Source: Candidatus Baltobacteraceae bacterium
GTDB taxonomy: Bacteria; Vulcanimicrobiota; Vulcanimicrobiia; Vulcanimicrobiales; Vulcanimicrobiaceae
Direction of reading: 5' to 3'
NCBI GenBank assembly: GCA_036489885.1
Contig: DASXEW010000003.1
Span: forward strand, 1,302,001 to 1,366,000
DNA length: 64,000 bases
Shown: positions 24,525 to 33,661 of the stretch, piece by piece
Layout: every line of letters starts with the position of its first letter
Numbering within the stretch: position 1 is the stretch's first letter
Position numbers and translations under genes: made by a program
Notes under the pieces: model-generated
Told to the model about the DNA's origin: nothing
The model's input: the letters and a program-made list of their open reading frames with translations, nothing else
The model's database searches: none

Positions 24525-25451
24525 GTGAGCCGCATTCTCGTGACTGGGGCAACCGGCACGTGCGGGCCTTTCGTCGTGCGCGAGCTGCTCGCGCGCAACT
24601 ATGAGGTTACGGCGCATGCGCGGCGTCCGGCGATCGTCGAAGGCGCCAGCAACATTTCGGCCGAGCTCTACGCGTTCGGAACGCTGCATCGGCACATCCA
24701 GGCCGCCGACGGCGGGATCGTGCATCTGGCCTGCACGCGCACGAAGCGCCGCAACATGGTCGTCACGAGCGACATTCTCGGAACCGGAACGCTGGTCGAG
24801 ATGTGGGAGCGCGGACCGTTCATTCTCGCCAGTAGCCAGATGGTATACGGCGCGTCGAACGAGCCCGCGACAGAAGAAACGCCCGTTCAGCCGACGTCGT
24901 CGTGGTTCGACATGGGCAAGTACGTCAACGAGTTTCAGCTCGGTCAGGTGTGCGATCGCGAGAAGCGCGGCGCCGGGATCGCGCTGCGCATTCCGGTCGT
25001 GCTTTCCGCGTCGCGCGGCAAGTTTCAAACGCTCGACATGTTGTACAACGACATGGTACGCGGCGCGACGTTCGTCTTCGAATCGGACGAAGCGCTCGAA
25101 ACCTCCGGCAGCGATTATATCGGCGTACGCGATCTCGCGCACGCGATCGGATCAGCGCTCGCTATAAAGCAAAGCGGCGCATATAACGTCAGCTGCGGCT
25201 ACTTCAGGTGGCGCGAGCTCCTCGACGGGCTCGTCAAGTTGACCGGCGTCAAAGGTAAGTTCATGATTCGGCCCGGCGGCGTCCGGACGGACATGGAAGC
25301 GCAGCTGCCGCAGCGTCAGTCACGCGTCGACGCCAGCAAATTCCAAGCCGCCGTACCGGATTTCGCGCCGATCGAGACGGTCGAGCAGATTCTCGATGAG
25401 TACGCGGTCGCTATCGGAAAGGCACCCCAGCCGGTCGCGCCCGAAACATAG
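24525..25451 (+). CDS. NAD-dependent epimerase/dehydratase (extended SDR)
   Basis: 308 aa from GTG at 24525. The cofactor loop is TGATGTCG (TGxxGxxG). The catalytic Ser region is ILASSQMVYG, but the expected Tyr-x3-Lys reads FDMGK, so Tyr is replaced by Phe while Lys is kept. The C-terminal substrate region (YIGVRDLAHAI, AYNVSCGYFRW) is normal. It modifies a nucleotide-linked or small carbonyl substrate in related enzymes; loss of the Tyr hydroxyl makes activity uncertain. Confidence 0.8.
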   Translation: MSRILVTGATGTCGPFVVRELLARNYEVTAHARRPAIVEGASNISAELYAFGTLHRHIQAADGGIVHLACTRTKRRNMVVTSDILGTGTLVEMWERGPFILASSQMVYGASNEPATEETPVQPTSSWFDMGKYVNEFQLGQVCDREKRGAGIALRIPVVLSASRGKFQTLDMLYNDMVRGATFVFESDEALETSGSDYIGVRDLAHAIGSALAIKQSGAYNVSCGYFRWRELLDGLVKLTGVKGKFMIRPGGVRTDMEAQLPQRQSRVDASKFQAAVPDFAPIETVEQILDEYAVAIGKAPQPVAPET

Positions 25452-25453
25452 GC

Positions 25454-26232
25454 ATGGCCCCGAAGCGGTCCAGATACTACCTAGCAGTAGCAAAGCAGGA
25501 AGCGCTGTTAGCGTGCGACCTCTATAATGAACCGCGCCAGCCCCGCTCCTTCGAGCTGTTCGTCGTGCACATGGAGACCGCGTGGCTGAATCTCTTCCAC
25601 TCCGCCGAGCTGGGTGGTGAAGAAGAGAGCTGGGACGCGAACGGATCGAACATCGTCTCACGGCGCGGCAACTGCGCGCGCTCGAGACCGTCGTCTCGGG
25701 AAAAGCGCTGGCGTACTTGCGCGAGTTCGGCGAACGTCAATCGCTCGGTTCGAGCTTGCGTTTCCCGGTTTTTCTCGCCTCGCTCGAACGCGATGCACCG
25801 GAGATGCTGCAAGAGTCGTACCGGCGCGTCCCTGTTGGGGTGAGAAAGTTCATCGAAGCCTTCGATGCCTCAACGAAAGAGGCGGTGCGCGTCGATCCGG
25901 CCTACGATTTCAAAGTCTATCTCGTCCCGAAAAGCGCGGGTGGACCGGCCGCCGATCTCGCGATGGAGTTCGTGCGGCTCGAAGATCTCTCACCCGAACA
26001 GCGCGAGCATGTGCAGGCCGGCACGGTCAAAGTCCGGCCCAAGGGCAAGAGCGAGCATCCCGACGCGACCGATACGCGCTATTGTTTCTTCGACTTCGTG
26101 CATCGCGATTACACGTACACGCAAGCCTGGACGGAGAAGCTAAAGGAAGCGCTAGCGCACGATCCCGAGCGGGTCGCGGCTGCGTGGAAGGCCGCCGATC
26201 AGCGCGCGCCGATGAGCGGCCGCGTCGCCTGA
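25454..26232 (+). pseudogene. DUF3644-like gene, frameshifted and internally shortened
   Basis: From ATG 25454 the protein reads MAPKRSRYYLAVAKQEALLA, then YNEPRQPRSFELFVVHMETAW and LNLFHS, which matches the start of DUF3644 proteins. It then goes out of frame near 25600-25640. The rest of the family sequence resumes in the -1 frame: RERIEHRLTARQLRALE, then SLGSSLRFPVFLASLE, ending at 26232 after a YDFKVYLVPKSAGG segment. About 40-50 residues usually found between the two parts are missing. I read it as a decayed gene, though an assembly error is possible. It converges on and overlaps the next gene by 34 nt. DUF3644 function is unknown. Confidence 0.6.
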
Positions 26233-27080
26233 TCGAGATTGCCGTCGGCAAAGACGAGCGCGATGTAATCGCGATCGGCTAATCCCTCGTCGATTCCGTG
26301 CTTCACGGCTGGAATGATGGTATCGAGCAACGGCAACGGTACTTTGACGTGCGCTCCCGCTTCGTGGGCCAACAGGAGATCCTTGTAGAGCGCGCCCAGC
26401 GAGAACCGAGGTTCGGTATCGTGATCGTGGAGCTGCTTAACTTTCGAGTTTGCAATTCGGGTAAACGCTCCGCTCAAGGAATCGATTGCGACGCTTTCAT
26501 CGATGCCGGCTCGTACGCACAGTCTAAGGAGCCCGCGCAGTGATTCAGCGACGATCCCGATGATCGTATTGTTCGCAAGCTTGAGGAACGCGCTCGAACC
26601 CGTTGGACCCACGAACGTCGTGGTGCCGAGGGCGCCGAGAAGTTCTCGCACGCGCTCGTACGTTGTTTGCTGCCCGCTGACGAGAACCGTCAGCTTACCG
26701 GTGCGTGCCAGGTCGACGCTCCCGAGCACGGGTGAGGCGAGAAACTCAATGCCCTTGCGCTCCGCCGCCTCGCCCAGCGTTTGATACATAGCCGGCGAGA
26801 GCGTTGACATTTCGATGACGACGGTGGGTGGTGCAGTCGCTGGAATGATTTTCGCGAGCGTGATCTCTTTTGCCGCATTGTCGTCCCACAGCATCACCAA
26901 TACGGCATCGAGGCCACGGACGAGCTCTTCCGGAGATGCGGCAGGCTCGGCGCCGATGGCCACGAGCCGCTGGACGTGCTCCGCCGAGCGGTCCCAGACT
27001 TTGACCTGATGGTGCTTACCGATGAGGTTCTCGGCAAAGGCGCTTCCCATCTTGCCGAGCCCTGCGATTCCGACGCGCAT
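26199..27080 (-). CDS. 3-hydroxyisobutyrate dehydrogenase-like NAD(P) oxidoreductase
   Basis: 293 aa. N-terminal GIAGLGKMGSAFAENL gives the beta-hydroxyacid dehydrogenase nucleotide loop. The VIEMSTLSP segment is the substrate motif and FLKLANNTIIGI carries the catalytic Lys in the family's KxxNN arrangement. The C-terminal all-helical domain is complete (SLGALYKDLLLAHEAG). It oxidises 3-hydroxy acids or reduces the semialdehyde. It starts 1 nt after the aldo/keto reductase stop, so the two enzymes probably act on the same carbonyl compounds. Confidence 0.88.
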   Translation of the reverse strand: MRVGIAGLGKMGSAFAENLIGKHHQVKVWDRSAEHVQRLVAIGAEPAASPEELVRGLDAVLVMLWDDNAAKEITLAKIIPATAPPTVVIEMSTLSPAMYQTLGEAAERKGIEFLASPVLGSVDLARTGKLTVLVSGQQTTYERVRELLGALGTTTFVGPTGSSAFLKLANNTIIGIVAESLRGLLRLCVRAGIDESVAIDSLSGAFTRIANSKVKQLHDHDTEPRFSLGALYKDLLLAHEAGAHVKVPLPLLDTIIPAVKHGIDEGLADRDYIALVFADGNLDQATRPLIGAR

Positions 27081-27081
27081 C

Positions 27082-28074
27082 TTACACAGCAGCCATTTCC
27101 GGCGGAGCCATGAACTCGGGTCCGACCGGATCGTGAATCTCTTCGCTCAAGATCCGCTCGACTTCGGAGAGCGCGCTTGCGTCGAGATCGAATCCGAATG
27201 CACCATCGATCGCGTCGAGCTGGTCCGGACGGCGCGCTCCCCAGAGCACTGCACCGACGGCAGGTTGATCGAGCGTCCAACGAACGGCCAGATCGATCAC
27301 TCCCTTTCCGTAACGTGTCCGTGCAAGCTCGTCCAAACGCCGCACGGCGCCCAGATATTGTGGATAACGCGGCTGTGTGAACTTCGGATCGACGCGACGC
27401 AGGTCGTCACCACTGAATTTTGTGTTCTCGTTCATCTTGCCGCTGAGCAGACCCCGGCAGAGCACGCCGTATGTGAGCGCGGTCAAGCCCTGCTCGCGCG
27501 CGTAGGGCAGCACGCTCTTTTCGGCAGCACGTTCGAAAAGATTGTAGGGAGGCTGAACGGTGTGCAACGGCGCGATTTTGCGAAACGCGTCCATTTGCGC
27601 CGGCGAGAAATTGCTCACGCCGATCGCGCGAATCTTTCCCGCGGCAAATAAACGGCCCATGGTTTCCGCGGTGTCGTCGATCGGCGTCGCTGGATCTGGC
27701 CAATGCACCTGATAAATGTCGATGTGGTCGGTCTGCAAGCGCCGCAGCGAATCGTCGATCTCTTTCATGATTCGCGCGCGCGACGCGTCACGATGCACGT
27801 TGCCGTGCTCGTCCCACGCAAGGCCGACCTTCGTTGCGATGACCGCGCTGTCGCGTTTACCCGCGAGCGCGCGTCCAACGACATCTTCGGAATGTCCCTG
27901 TCCGTATGCAGGCGCGGTATCGATCAGCGTGATGCCGAGATCCAGCGCGCGATGAATCGTTTCTATTGACGCGGCGTCGTCACTGCCGCCCCACATCCAC
28001 CCACCCATCGCCCAGGTTCCGAGGCCGATGCGCGAGATGCGGATTCCCGTGGTAGAGACGTTGATGTTTTCCAT
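27082..28074 (-). CDS. Aldo/keto reductase
   Basis: 330 aa from ATG at 28074 with AAAGGA upstream; the frame is open 22 codons further but without a ribosome site. AKR landmarks: RIGLGTWAMGGWMWGG, LIDTAPAYGQGHSEDVVG (catalytic Asp and Tyr), IATKVGL (Lys), IYQVHWPD (His), then AIGVSNFS. All four catalytic residues are present, so it should be an active NADPH-dependent carbonyl reductase of the AKR11/12 type. It directly precedes the dehydrogenase gene. Confidence 0.92.
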   Translation of the reverse strand: MENINVSTTGIRISRIGLGTWAMGGWMWGGSDDAASIETIHRALDLGITLIDTAPAYGQGHSEDVVGRALAGKRDSAVIATKVGLAWDEHGNVHRDASRARIMKEIDDSLRRLQTDHIDIYQVHWPDPATPIDDTAETMGRLFAAGKIRAIGVSNFSPAQMDAFRKIAPLHTVQPPYNLFERAAEKSVLPYAREQGLTALTYGVLCRGLLSGKMNENTKFSGDDLRRVDPKFTQPRYPQYLGAVRRLDELARTRYGKGVIDLAVRWTLDQPAVGAVLWGARRPDQLDAIDGAFGFDLDASALSEVERILSEEIHDPVGPEFMAPPEMAAV

Positions 28075-28100
28075 GATGGTCCTTTCATACCACCCAACGC

Positions 28101-28568
28101 TTATAAAATCGCGTGTGTTGCCTGAAGAAGCAATTTCCACGTGACGGTCGCACCGTCGGACATTGGATCAGGAATCATTCCGAATCCGCGCGCGAGCATC
28201 GAGAACGGAACGTTGATACGGAGGGCGTACCCGACCAGCTCGCTGTACCCTCGCTCGCGTGCTTCCTCGACGACGCGCTCGAGCAACGCGCGTGCAACAC
28301 CGCGCCGCCGGCCGTCGCGTGCGACAACGATCGCAAGCTCAGCCGTACGGTCGTCGATCGCGATTGCGTGCGCCGTGCCGAGCGGTTCGGCGCCCTCGAA
28401 AGCAATGAACCCGATTGCATCGGGTCGCGAGACCGACTCTTCGATGAATTCGGGTTCAAAATGATCGACGGCATGGAAGAAGCGACAATAGCGATCTTCC
28501 TCGCTTGTGTCCTCGAGGATCATCCGATATGCGTCACCGTCGTCCGGCGCGATTGGACGAATCTCCAC
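28101..28568 (-). CDS. GNAT-family N-acetyltransferase
   Basis: 155 aa, one GNAT domain. N-terminal MEIRPIAPDDGDAYRMIL, acetyl-CoA loop VARDGRRRGVARALLERVVE (the R/Q-x-x-G-x-G/A signature), and a C-terminal strand with LRINVPFSMLARGFGM. It resembles the acetyltransferase domains associated with acyl-CoA synthetase and protein lysine acetylation (EDRYCRFFHA), but no such partner is adjacent. Substrate unknown. It lies 26 nt upstream of the aldo/keto reductase gene. Confidence 0.85.
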   Translation of the reverse strand: MEIRPIAPDDGDAYRMILEDTSEEDRYCRFFHAVDHFEPEFIEESVSRPDAIGFIAFEGAEPLGTAHAIAIDDRTAELAIVVARDGRRRGVARALLERVVEEARERGYSELVGYALRINVPFSMLARGFGMIPDPMSDGATVTWKLLLQATHAIL

Positions 28569-28578
28569 GAGCCCAGTG

Positions 28579-29019
28579 TTACCTCTGTGCCACGTGTCCC
28601 GGAATCAGGGCAACAAGGCGGCCTTTTTCATTGCTCGCGAGCTGCTCGCTGTTCTCCGGCTCGACGACTTCGACAGTGTAAGCTACGCGTGGATGCGGCG
28701 TTACTTCACGTTGCGCAACCACCATCACGCTGCGCTCTTTGTCGCTTTGGGTCGCGACGTAGCGGCACACGGTTCCGGTGGTCGGCGACAGTCGCATCGG
28801 CGTACCGACGACGGCACTAATTTCCGTTTCGGAAAGAACCGAGCACGCAACGCCGGGTATGACTTTACTCGGATCGCGCGGTGGCGCGAAGGCAAAAGCC
28901 GCTAAAATTGCGACAATAATCGCAATAACTGCTAAGCCTTGTGTAGAGTAGGGAACTTGAGGGCCGATATAAGGATCGGTATAAGTGCGTTCGTACATAT
29001 TACATACAAGTGTAATCAT
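28579..29019 (-). CDS. Membrane-anchored hypothetical protein with exported Cys-pair domain
   Basis: 146 aa. A short cytoplasmic N-terminus (MITLVCNMYERTYTDPYIGP; ATG 28995 is an alternative start) precedes one transmembrane helix at about 28-46. The outer domain has two Cys, in GVACSVLSETEISAVVGTPM and TGTVCRYVATQ, an arrangement like DUF3558-type lipoprotein domains. No enzyme motif. It ends 10 nt before the GNAT gene, so probably in the same transcript. Confidence 0.6.
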   Translation of the reverse strand: MITLVCNMYERTYTDPYIGPQVPYSTQGLAVIAIIVAILAAFAFAPPRDPSKVIPGVACSVLSETEISAVVGTPMRLSPTTGTVCRYVATQSDKERSVMVVAQREVTPHPRVAYTVEVVEPENSEQLASNEKGRLVALIPGHVAQR

Positions 29020-29064
29020 TAAACGCTAAGTTGCATCGGGCAATTGTCGAATGATTGCGCCGAT

Positions 29065-30030
29065 TTACATCAAGTCTGTACTCCAAACGGGATCGCTCGC
29101 CGCACGCAACACATCGCGTGCATCTGCTTTCCATCGCGCGCGTGCGATCGTCGAAAGCGGTGCCACCATCAAAATAGCATCTTTACGCGCACGCACCGTT
29201 CCGCGCGGTAAGACTTCGCGTGCGGGCGAGGGCGGCAGCCATCCGGTGATGCGACGTAAGTCGCCTGCAGCCGCACGCAACAGTGGAGGGATCAAATGCG
29301 CGTGCTGCGGTCCCGCGAAAGAAAATTCATCGACCACGAAGGCGTCGCTTTTGACGACGCGGCGCCCCAAACAATAGGCCAAAATCCGGCGATTAGCGTG
29401 AATCGCGAGGTTTACGGTATGCCCGGGTTCGGGCTGAATGCGATGCCGCGCGCGGATCAATTCCCACACGAGGGGCGTGCGGTGAAGCGCGTATTGCCGC
29501 TGGTCGTCGATCGCGGCGAAGCAGCGCGCGACGGCGGGCCAATCGTCGTCTCGAATGTGCGCCGGCTTGATGCGCTCGAACGCGAGCGAGTCGGCGCGCA
29601 GCGTGAAGATGCGTGAGGGTAGCGCGTAAAAGCCGATCTCCTCATAAAACTGCGGCCGGATGTTCGAATACAGAATCGCGAGATCGGTTCCGTTCTTGCG
29701 TTCCTCATCGAGAAGCGCCGCGAGCATCGCCGTCGCAAGTCCTTGGCCGCGATACTCATCGCGGGTGAAGACTGCACCGATTCCGATCGAGCGCAGCATT
29801 CGATCACCGCAGCGCAGATCGCGTTCGTAGCGCTTACACGAGCTTGCGATGTCGCCGTTCACGCGCAGCCCAAGCATCGAGAAGCGTCGCTTGCCAAAAC
29901 CGCTCTTTGCGAGATCTTTGAGATCGTTCACGTAGCGCTCCATGCTGCGGCCTTCGGCCCAGAGCGATGCCGAGTAGGGGAGCACCGCGCGTGTGTACTC
30001 CTCGGTTGCGATCGGCTCGAGCTTCAGCAC
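29065..30030 (-). CDS. GNAT-family N-acetyltransferase, Eis-like size
   Basis: 321 aa. A GNAT domain occupies about residues 35-140, with GIGAVFTRDEYRGQGLATAM as the acetyl-CoA loop and YSNIRPQFYEEIGFYALPSR at the end of the fold. A second, more divergent region follows (ILAYCLGRRVVKSDAFVVDE), as in two-GNAT or Eis-type proteins. Its start overlaps the end of the UvrD-like helicase gene by 7 nt. Substrate not predictable. Confidence 0.8.
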   Translation of the reverse strand: MLKLEPIATEEYTRAVLPYSASLWAEGRSMERYVNDLKDLAKSGFGKRRFSMLGLRVNGDIASSCKRYERDLRCGDRMLRSIGIGAVFTRDEYRGQGLATAMLAALLDEERKNGTDLAILYSNIRPQFYEEIGFYALPSRIFTLRADSLAFERIKPAHIRDDDWPAVARCFAAIDDQRQYALHRTPLVWELIRARHRIQPEPGHTVNLAIHANRRILAYCLGRRVVKSDAFVVDEFSFAGPQHAHLIPPLLRAAAGDLRRITGWLPPSPAREVLPRGTVRARKDAILMVAPLSTIARARWKADARDVLRAASDPVWSTDLM

Positions 30031-32174
30031 GTACGCGTGCGAAAGAGTGGAATACGTTCGAGCTCGGCCAGCAGCTCAGGTGCGGAGATGCCGCGCGTCG
30101 GCCGGTCCCAGGCCGTGAGCCAGCAGCGCTGCGTGGCACGCGTCATCGCGCAGTACAGCAGCCTGCGCGCCTCGGCCGCGTGCGATTGGAGCACCTTGCC
30201 GCCTTGATACTGATACCACGTGAATTTTGCGGTTCGAGATGCGCGCGCATCGCCGACGTTATCTTTCGGAATGATGCCGGAACCGGTCGTATAGACGAAT
30301 GCATCCGGAACCCAATACGGCGGAAACGCGCCGGCGCGCAGGTTCGGAACGAAGACCGATTCGTATGCGCAGCCTTTGACGGCATCGATCTGCGCCACAA
30401 CGACCCCGCTGCGCTCGACCGGGCCCGGATCGCATTGCGGCCATTCGGATTTTGCGATCCGCTCCAGGTACGTGAGCAAATCGCCAAGCGTGCGCGTGCG
30501 ATCGGCGCGCGCGTAGCGAGCGATCCGCGCCATCAAGCGTTCGAGCAGATCCCGGCGGTGTGCGAGACGCGCACCATTCTCGCCGGGGTCGGGCTCGAAG
30601 ATGCCGCCTTCCATTACGATGAGCCGCGACGCGTCTTCGAGCGAAGCGCTCGCAACGATCTCGCGCCAGCGCAGCCGCAGCGCGCGGAAGCGTTCGAGAA
30701 GCATGCGCGCATCGGGCTCTAAATCGATATCGCGCGCACCCTCGATCACGTTTTGTCCGAGGCGAACGTCACGGTTGCGGTCCGAACGCACGCGTGGCGA
30801 TTCCCCTTCGGTCTCGGCTTCCGACGGCGGAAAGAGCCGGGCTTGCGCATCGGACGCTTCGCCGCACAGCGTCACGAGCGTTGCGTCCGAAAGTCGCATC
30901 GTCGGCGTTTGCAGCACGCGTAAGAGCCAATCGTGCCGCGACGGATCGACGACCGACCATAACAGCGAGAGGGCATCTTGCACGACGCGTGAGCCGAGGA
31001 CGTCGAGGTCTCCGATCAGCGTGACCGGCACGTCGTCATCGAGCAGGGCATCGACATACGGACGCGCGTAGCGCAGCGTGCGCACGAGGATCGCGATCGA
31101 TTGCGGTTGTGTGCCCGCTTCGAGCAGCTTTGCGATCTCGGCGGCGATGAACGTGGCCTCTTTCTCGTGTGAGCCGACCCGCTGCAGCGCGATCGTCCCT
31201 TGCGGTTCGGTGAAGACGTTGCGGTCTTGCAAGAATTCGTGTGCGACGGCGATGATCGTGGCGCGCGGTTCCGAGGGAGCCGGCATCTGCAAGACGTCGC
31301 GGCCGGTGAAAACTTGCTCCGGTCGCGCGCCGGCGAACGTGCGCGTGGATTGATCCGGGTCGCCGGCGAACGTGACGCCCGTCAGCTCTTTGCCGTAGAT
31401 CGCGCGCAAGAATCCAAGCTCACCGAGCGTGACGTCCTGCGCGTCGTCGATGAAGGCGAGCGGCCAGCGTTCGCGTGCGCGTTGTGCCGCACCATCGACG
31501 CTGACCAAAACACGCGTCGCTTCGGCCATCGCATCAATGTCGGTCAAGCAGCCGCGCGATTCGCTGTCGGCGACGTAGATCAGGTACGTTTTCTCGAGGA
31601 TCTTCGCGAGATCGATCTCGCGGCGGCGCTGACGTTCGAGCTCGGGACCGTCGGCATTGAGCGAATCGCGATAGCGGCGCGCGGCGATCAGCAAATCGGG
31701 ATTCGCAAGATTCGGCGGCTTTGCGTACCATTCGGTCGCTTTGTGCAGTGCGGTTTCGAGAAAACGCTTGGGCGTGATGCCGGCGGCGCGCAGCTTGCGA
31801 ATCAAACGGTACGCGGCTTGCGCAAAACGCTCGGGCGCGCGTAGGCCCGCAACCTCATAGTCGAGATCGCCGCCCAGCTCCGGTTCTGCGACCTCGAGCC
31901 ACTCGAGCGAGAAGAGCGACGCCGCGGCGTTTTGAAAGTGCGTCTCGGCATCGACGTCTTCGATTCGGCCAAGCTCGAGCGCGAGTCCCGAGACGAACGC
32001 ATTCTGCTCGAGGATTTCGAACGCATACGTTGCTAGCGTCGTGCCGCCGATACGCGCGGCGGAAAGCGGATGCGGCGAGGCGACGATCAAACGGTCGCGC
32101 GGAAACTCTGCGGCTGCGATGCGCGCCAGCAGCTCGCGTGTTTTTCCGCTGCCAGGTTTGCCGGTGATGATCAT
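30024..32174 (-). CDS. UvrD/AddA-like superfamily 1 DNA helicase
   Basis: 716 aa from ATG at 32174, overlapping the nuclease stop (ATGA). The Walker A motif is at the very N-terminus (MIITGKPGSGKTRELLARI); motif II is FIDDAQDVT; motif III is TFAGDPDQSTRTFAGA. The C-terminal part has VVVAQIDAVKGCAYESVFVPNL and LLYCAMTRATQRCWL (motifs V and VI). It has no nuclease domain of its own. Together with the upstream RecB-type nuclease it makes a split, two-subunit AddAB/AdnAB-like end-resection machine for double-strand break repair or degradation of foreign DNA. Confidence 0.85.
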   Translation of the reverse strand: MIITGKPGSGKTRELLARIAAAEFPRDRLIVASPHPLSAARIGGTTLATYAFEILEQNAFVSGLALELGRIEDVDAETHFQNAAASLFSLEWLEVAEPELGGDLDYEVAGLRAPERFAQAAYRLIRKLRAAGITPKRFLETALHKATEWYAKPPNLANPDLLIAARRYRDSLNADGPELERQRRREIDLAKILEKTYLIYVADSESRGCLTDIDAMAEATRVLVSVDGAAQRARERWPLAFIDDAQDVTLGELGFLRAIYGKELTGVTFAGDPDQSTRTFAGARPEQVFTGRDVLQMPAPSEPRATIIAVAHEFLQDRNVFTEPQGTIALQRVGSHEKEATFIAAEIAKLLEAGTQPQSIAILVRTLRYARPYVDALLDDDVPVTLIGDLDVLGSRVVQDALSLLWSVVDPSRHDWLLRVLQTPTMRLSDATLVTLCGEASDAQARLFPPSEAETEGESPRVRSDRNRDVRLGQNVIEGARDIDLEPDARMLLERFRALRLRWREIVASASLEDASRLIVMEGGIFEPDPGENGARLAHRRDLLERLMARIARYARADRTRTLGDLLTYLERIAKSEWPQCDPGPVERSGVVVAQIDAVKGCAYESVFVPNLRAGAFPPYWVPDAFVYTTGSGIIPKDNVGDARASRTAKFTWYQYQGGKVLQSHAAEARRLLYCAMTRATQRCWLTAWDRPTRGISAPELLAELERIPLFRTRTC

Positions 32175-33607
32175 CGTGCGAACGCCATCGTGTCGTCGGT
32201 CGGCTTTTCGCGGCACGACGGCGCGTAGACGCAGTAGCGGCACGACGACGGATCGTCGGTCGCCGGAAAATGCTCGATCGTCCCCGACGCGAGCATCTTT
32301 CCCAGCTCGACCATCTTCGTGCGCGCGCGCTCCAACTCGATGACGGGAATCACGCCGCGCGTCGCGTTGTCATTCTTCACGGGCGGACCGCTCGGCACGA
32401 TCTCCAGCTCGATCGGCGCGACCTCGACGTGCGCTTCACGCAGCGGGACCAGCGCGATACTCCGGACGGTCTCGCCGGCCAGCGTCTGCGCCCAATAGTA
32501 GTACGAGAGCTGAAATTCGCTGTCGTCGTTGATCGCGCGCCGGTATTCGGCAGCCGATTCCGCGATCGAGCCGGTCTTATAATCGAAGACGGTCACGCGA
32601 CCGCTGCGTTCGTCGCGATCGACCCGGTCGATGTAGCCGCGGAATTCGAGGCCGTCGAGCTCGATGTCGGCTTTGATTTCGCAGCCGATCACTTCGAAGG
32701 GTTCTTTCTTCGCGCGCTCTTGCAGCCACGCGAGATATTTTCGCGCGGTGCGCTGCGCGCGCAGGCGGTTGAGCCGAAACTCGACTTCGGAGCTGAAATG
32801 AATGCGATGCGTCTCGAACGCCGTGTTGATCTCGCCTTCGAGCCGCAGCTCGAGCTCACGCGGAGCGACGGCGGCAATCGACGGATAAACTTTATGGAAG
32901 GCTTCGAGCGCGGCGTGAAATGCAGTGCCATACGCCGAGGCCGAGCTTGGCTTGTCTTCAACCGCGCGGCAGAGGTAGCGGAAGTACCATTTGCGCGGGC
33001 ACTCCGCGTACAGGTTCAGCGACGAGGCGCTGAAATGCCGGTGCCCGGGCAGCGGTCGATCGGGTTCTTGCACGGCGAGCTGCGGCGCATCGGTTTTCGG
33101 AACGCTTGCTGTAGGCTTGGCTTCCAGCTCGCGATCGAACGCAAGCTGGACGTCCTCGATCTCCCACGTTTTTCCGAGGCGCTCGCCGGCCGCGTCAACC
33201 GCGGCTGCAATCGCGAGAACTTTCTCGCCGTCATCCAGCGCAAGCTCGCGCACGATCGTCGTAACGACTTCGCGCGCGGTCGCGCCTTGCGTGCGGTACG
33301 CCGCACCGATCCGTTCGGGCAGCCGCTCGTCGCGCGAGCCAATCCAGGCGAGCGCGTCATTCACGCCGCGTAGCGTCCGCGCATCGATCTGCGTTTTCGC
33401 CGGCGCTTCCTTAGGAAGCGTGATTCCAAGCTCGGCAAGTCGCGTCGCGATCGCGTCGCGCAGGTCGGCGGGGACTTGTGGATCGCTGCCGGCCAGCGAC
33501 GCGTCGACGCGCCATGCAAAAGCCGGGCTTCGGACACTCCGCTTCGCCGGGCCATCCAGCGTCGCGCCCAGAAGCGCGATTAGGCAGCGGCGGACGAGCC
33601 CTTCCAC
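32171..33607 (-). CDS. RecB/AddB-family PD-(D/E)XK nuclease with Fe-S cluster
   Basis: About 478 aa from GTG at 33607 (54 nt from the divergent ubiX start); the frame is open further but over ubiX antisense. The C-terminal nuclease begins with FSASSLNLYAECPRKWYFRY and has YGTAFHAALEAF (His), GYIDRVD (Asp), then VFDYKTGS (D-x-K). Cys in YAECPRK plus the final C-x2-C-x5-C (SCRYCVYAPSC) match the four-Cys [4Fe-4S] clasp of AddB/Cas4 nucleases. The N-terminal 170 residues are helical and not recognised. It would nick DNA unwound by the coupled helicase. Confidence 0.83.
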   Translation of the reverse strand: MEGLVRRCLIALLGATLDGPAKRSVRSPAFAWRVDASLAGSDPQVPADLRDAIATRLAELGITLPKEAPAKTQIDARTLRGVNDALAWIGSRDERLPERIGAAYRTQGATAREVVTTIVRELALDDGEKVLAIAAAVDAAGERLGKTWEIEDVQLAFDRELEAKPTASVPKTDAPQLAVQEPDRPLPGHRHFSASSLNLYAECPRKWYFRYLCRAVEDKPSSASAYGTAFHAALEAFHKVYPSIAAVAPRELELRLEGEINTAFETHRIHFSSEVEFRLNRLRAQRTARKYLAWLQERAKKEPFEVIGCEIKADIELDGLEFRGYIDRVDRDERSGRVTVFDYKTGSIAESAAEYRRAINDDSEFQLSYYYWAQTLAGETVRSIALVPLREAHVEVAPIELEIVPSGPPVKNDNATRGVIPVIELERARTKMVELGKMLASGTIEHFPATDDPSSCRYCVYAPSCREKPTDDTMAFAR

Positions 33608-33661
33608 ACAGGCGTGCTTCCAGCCGCGGGGCCTTCGCCCTCCGTTCGTGAAGCACAACTC

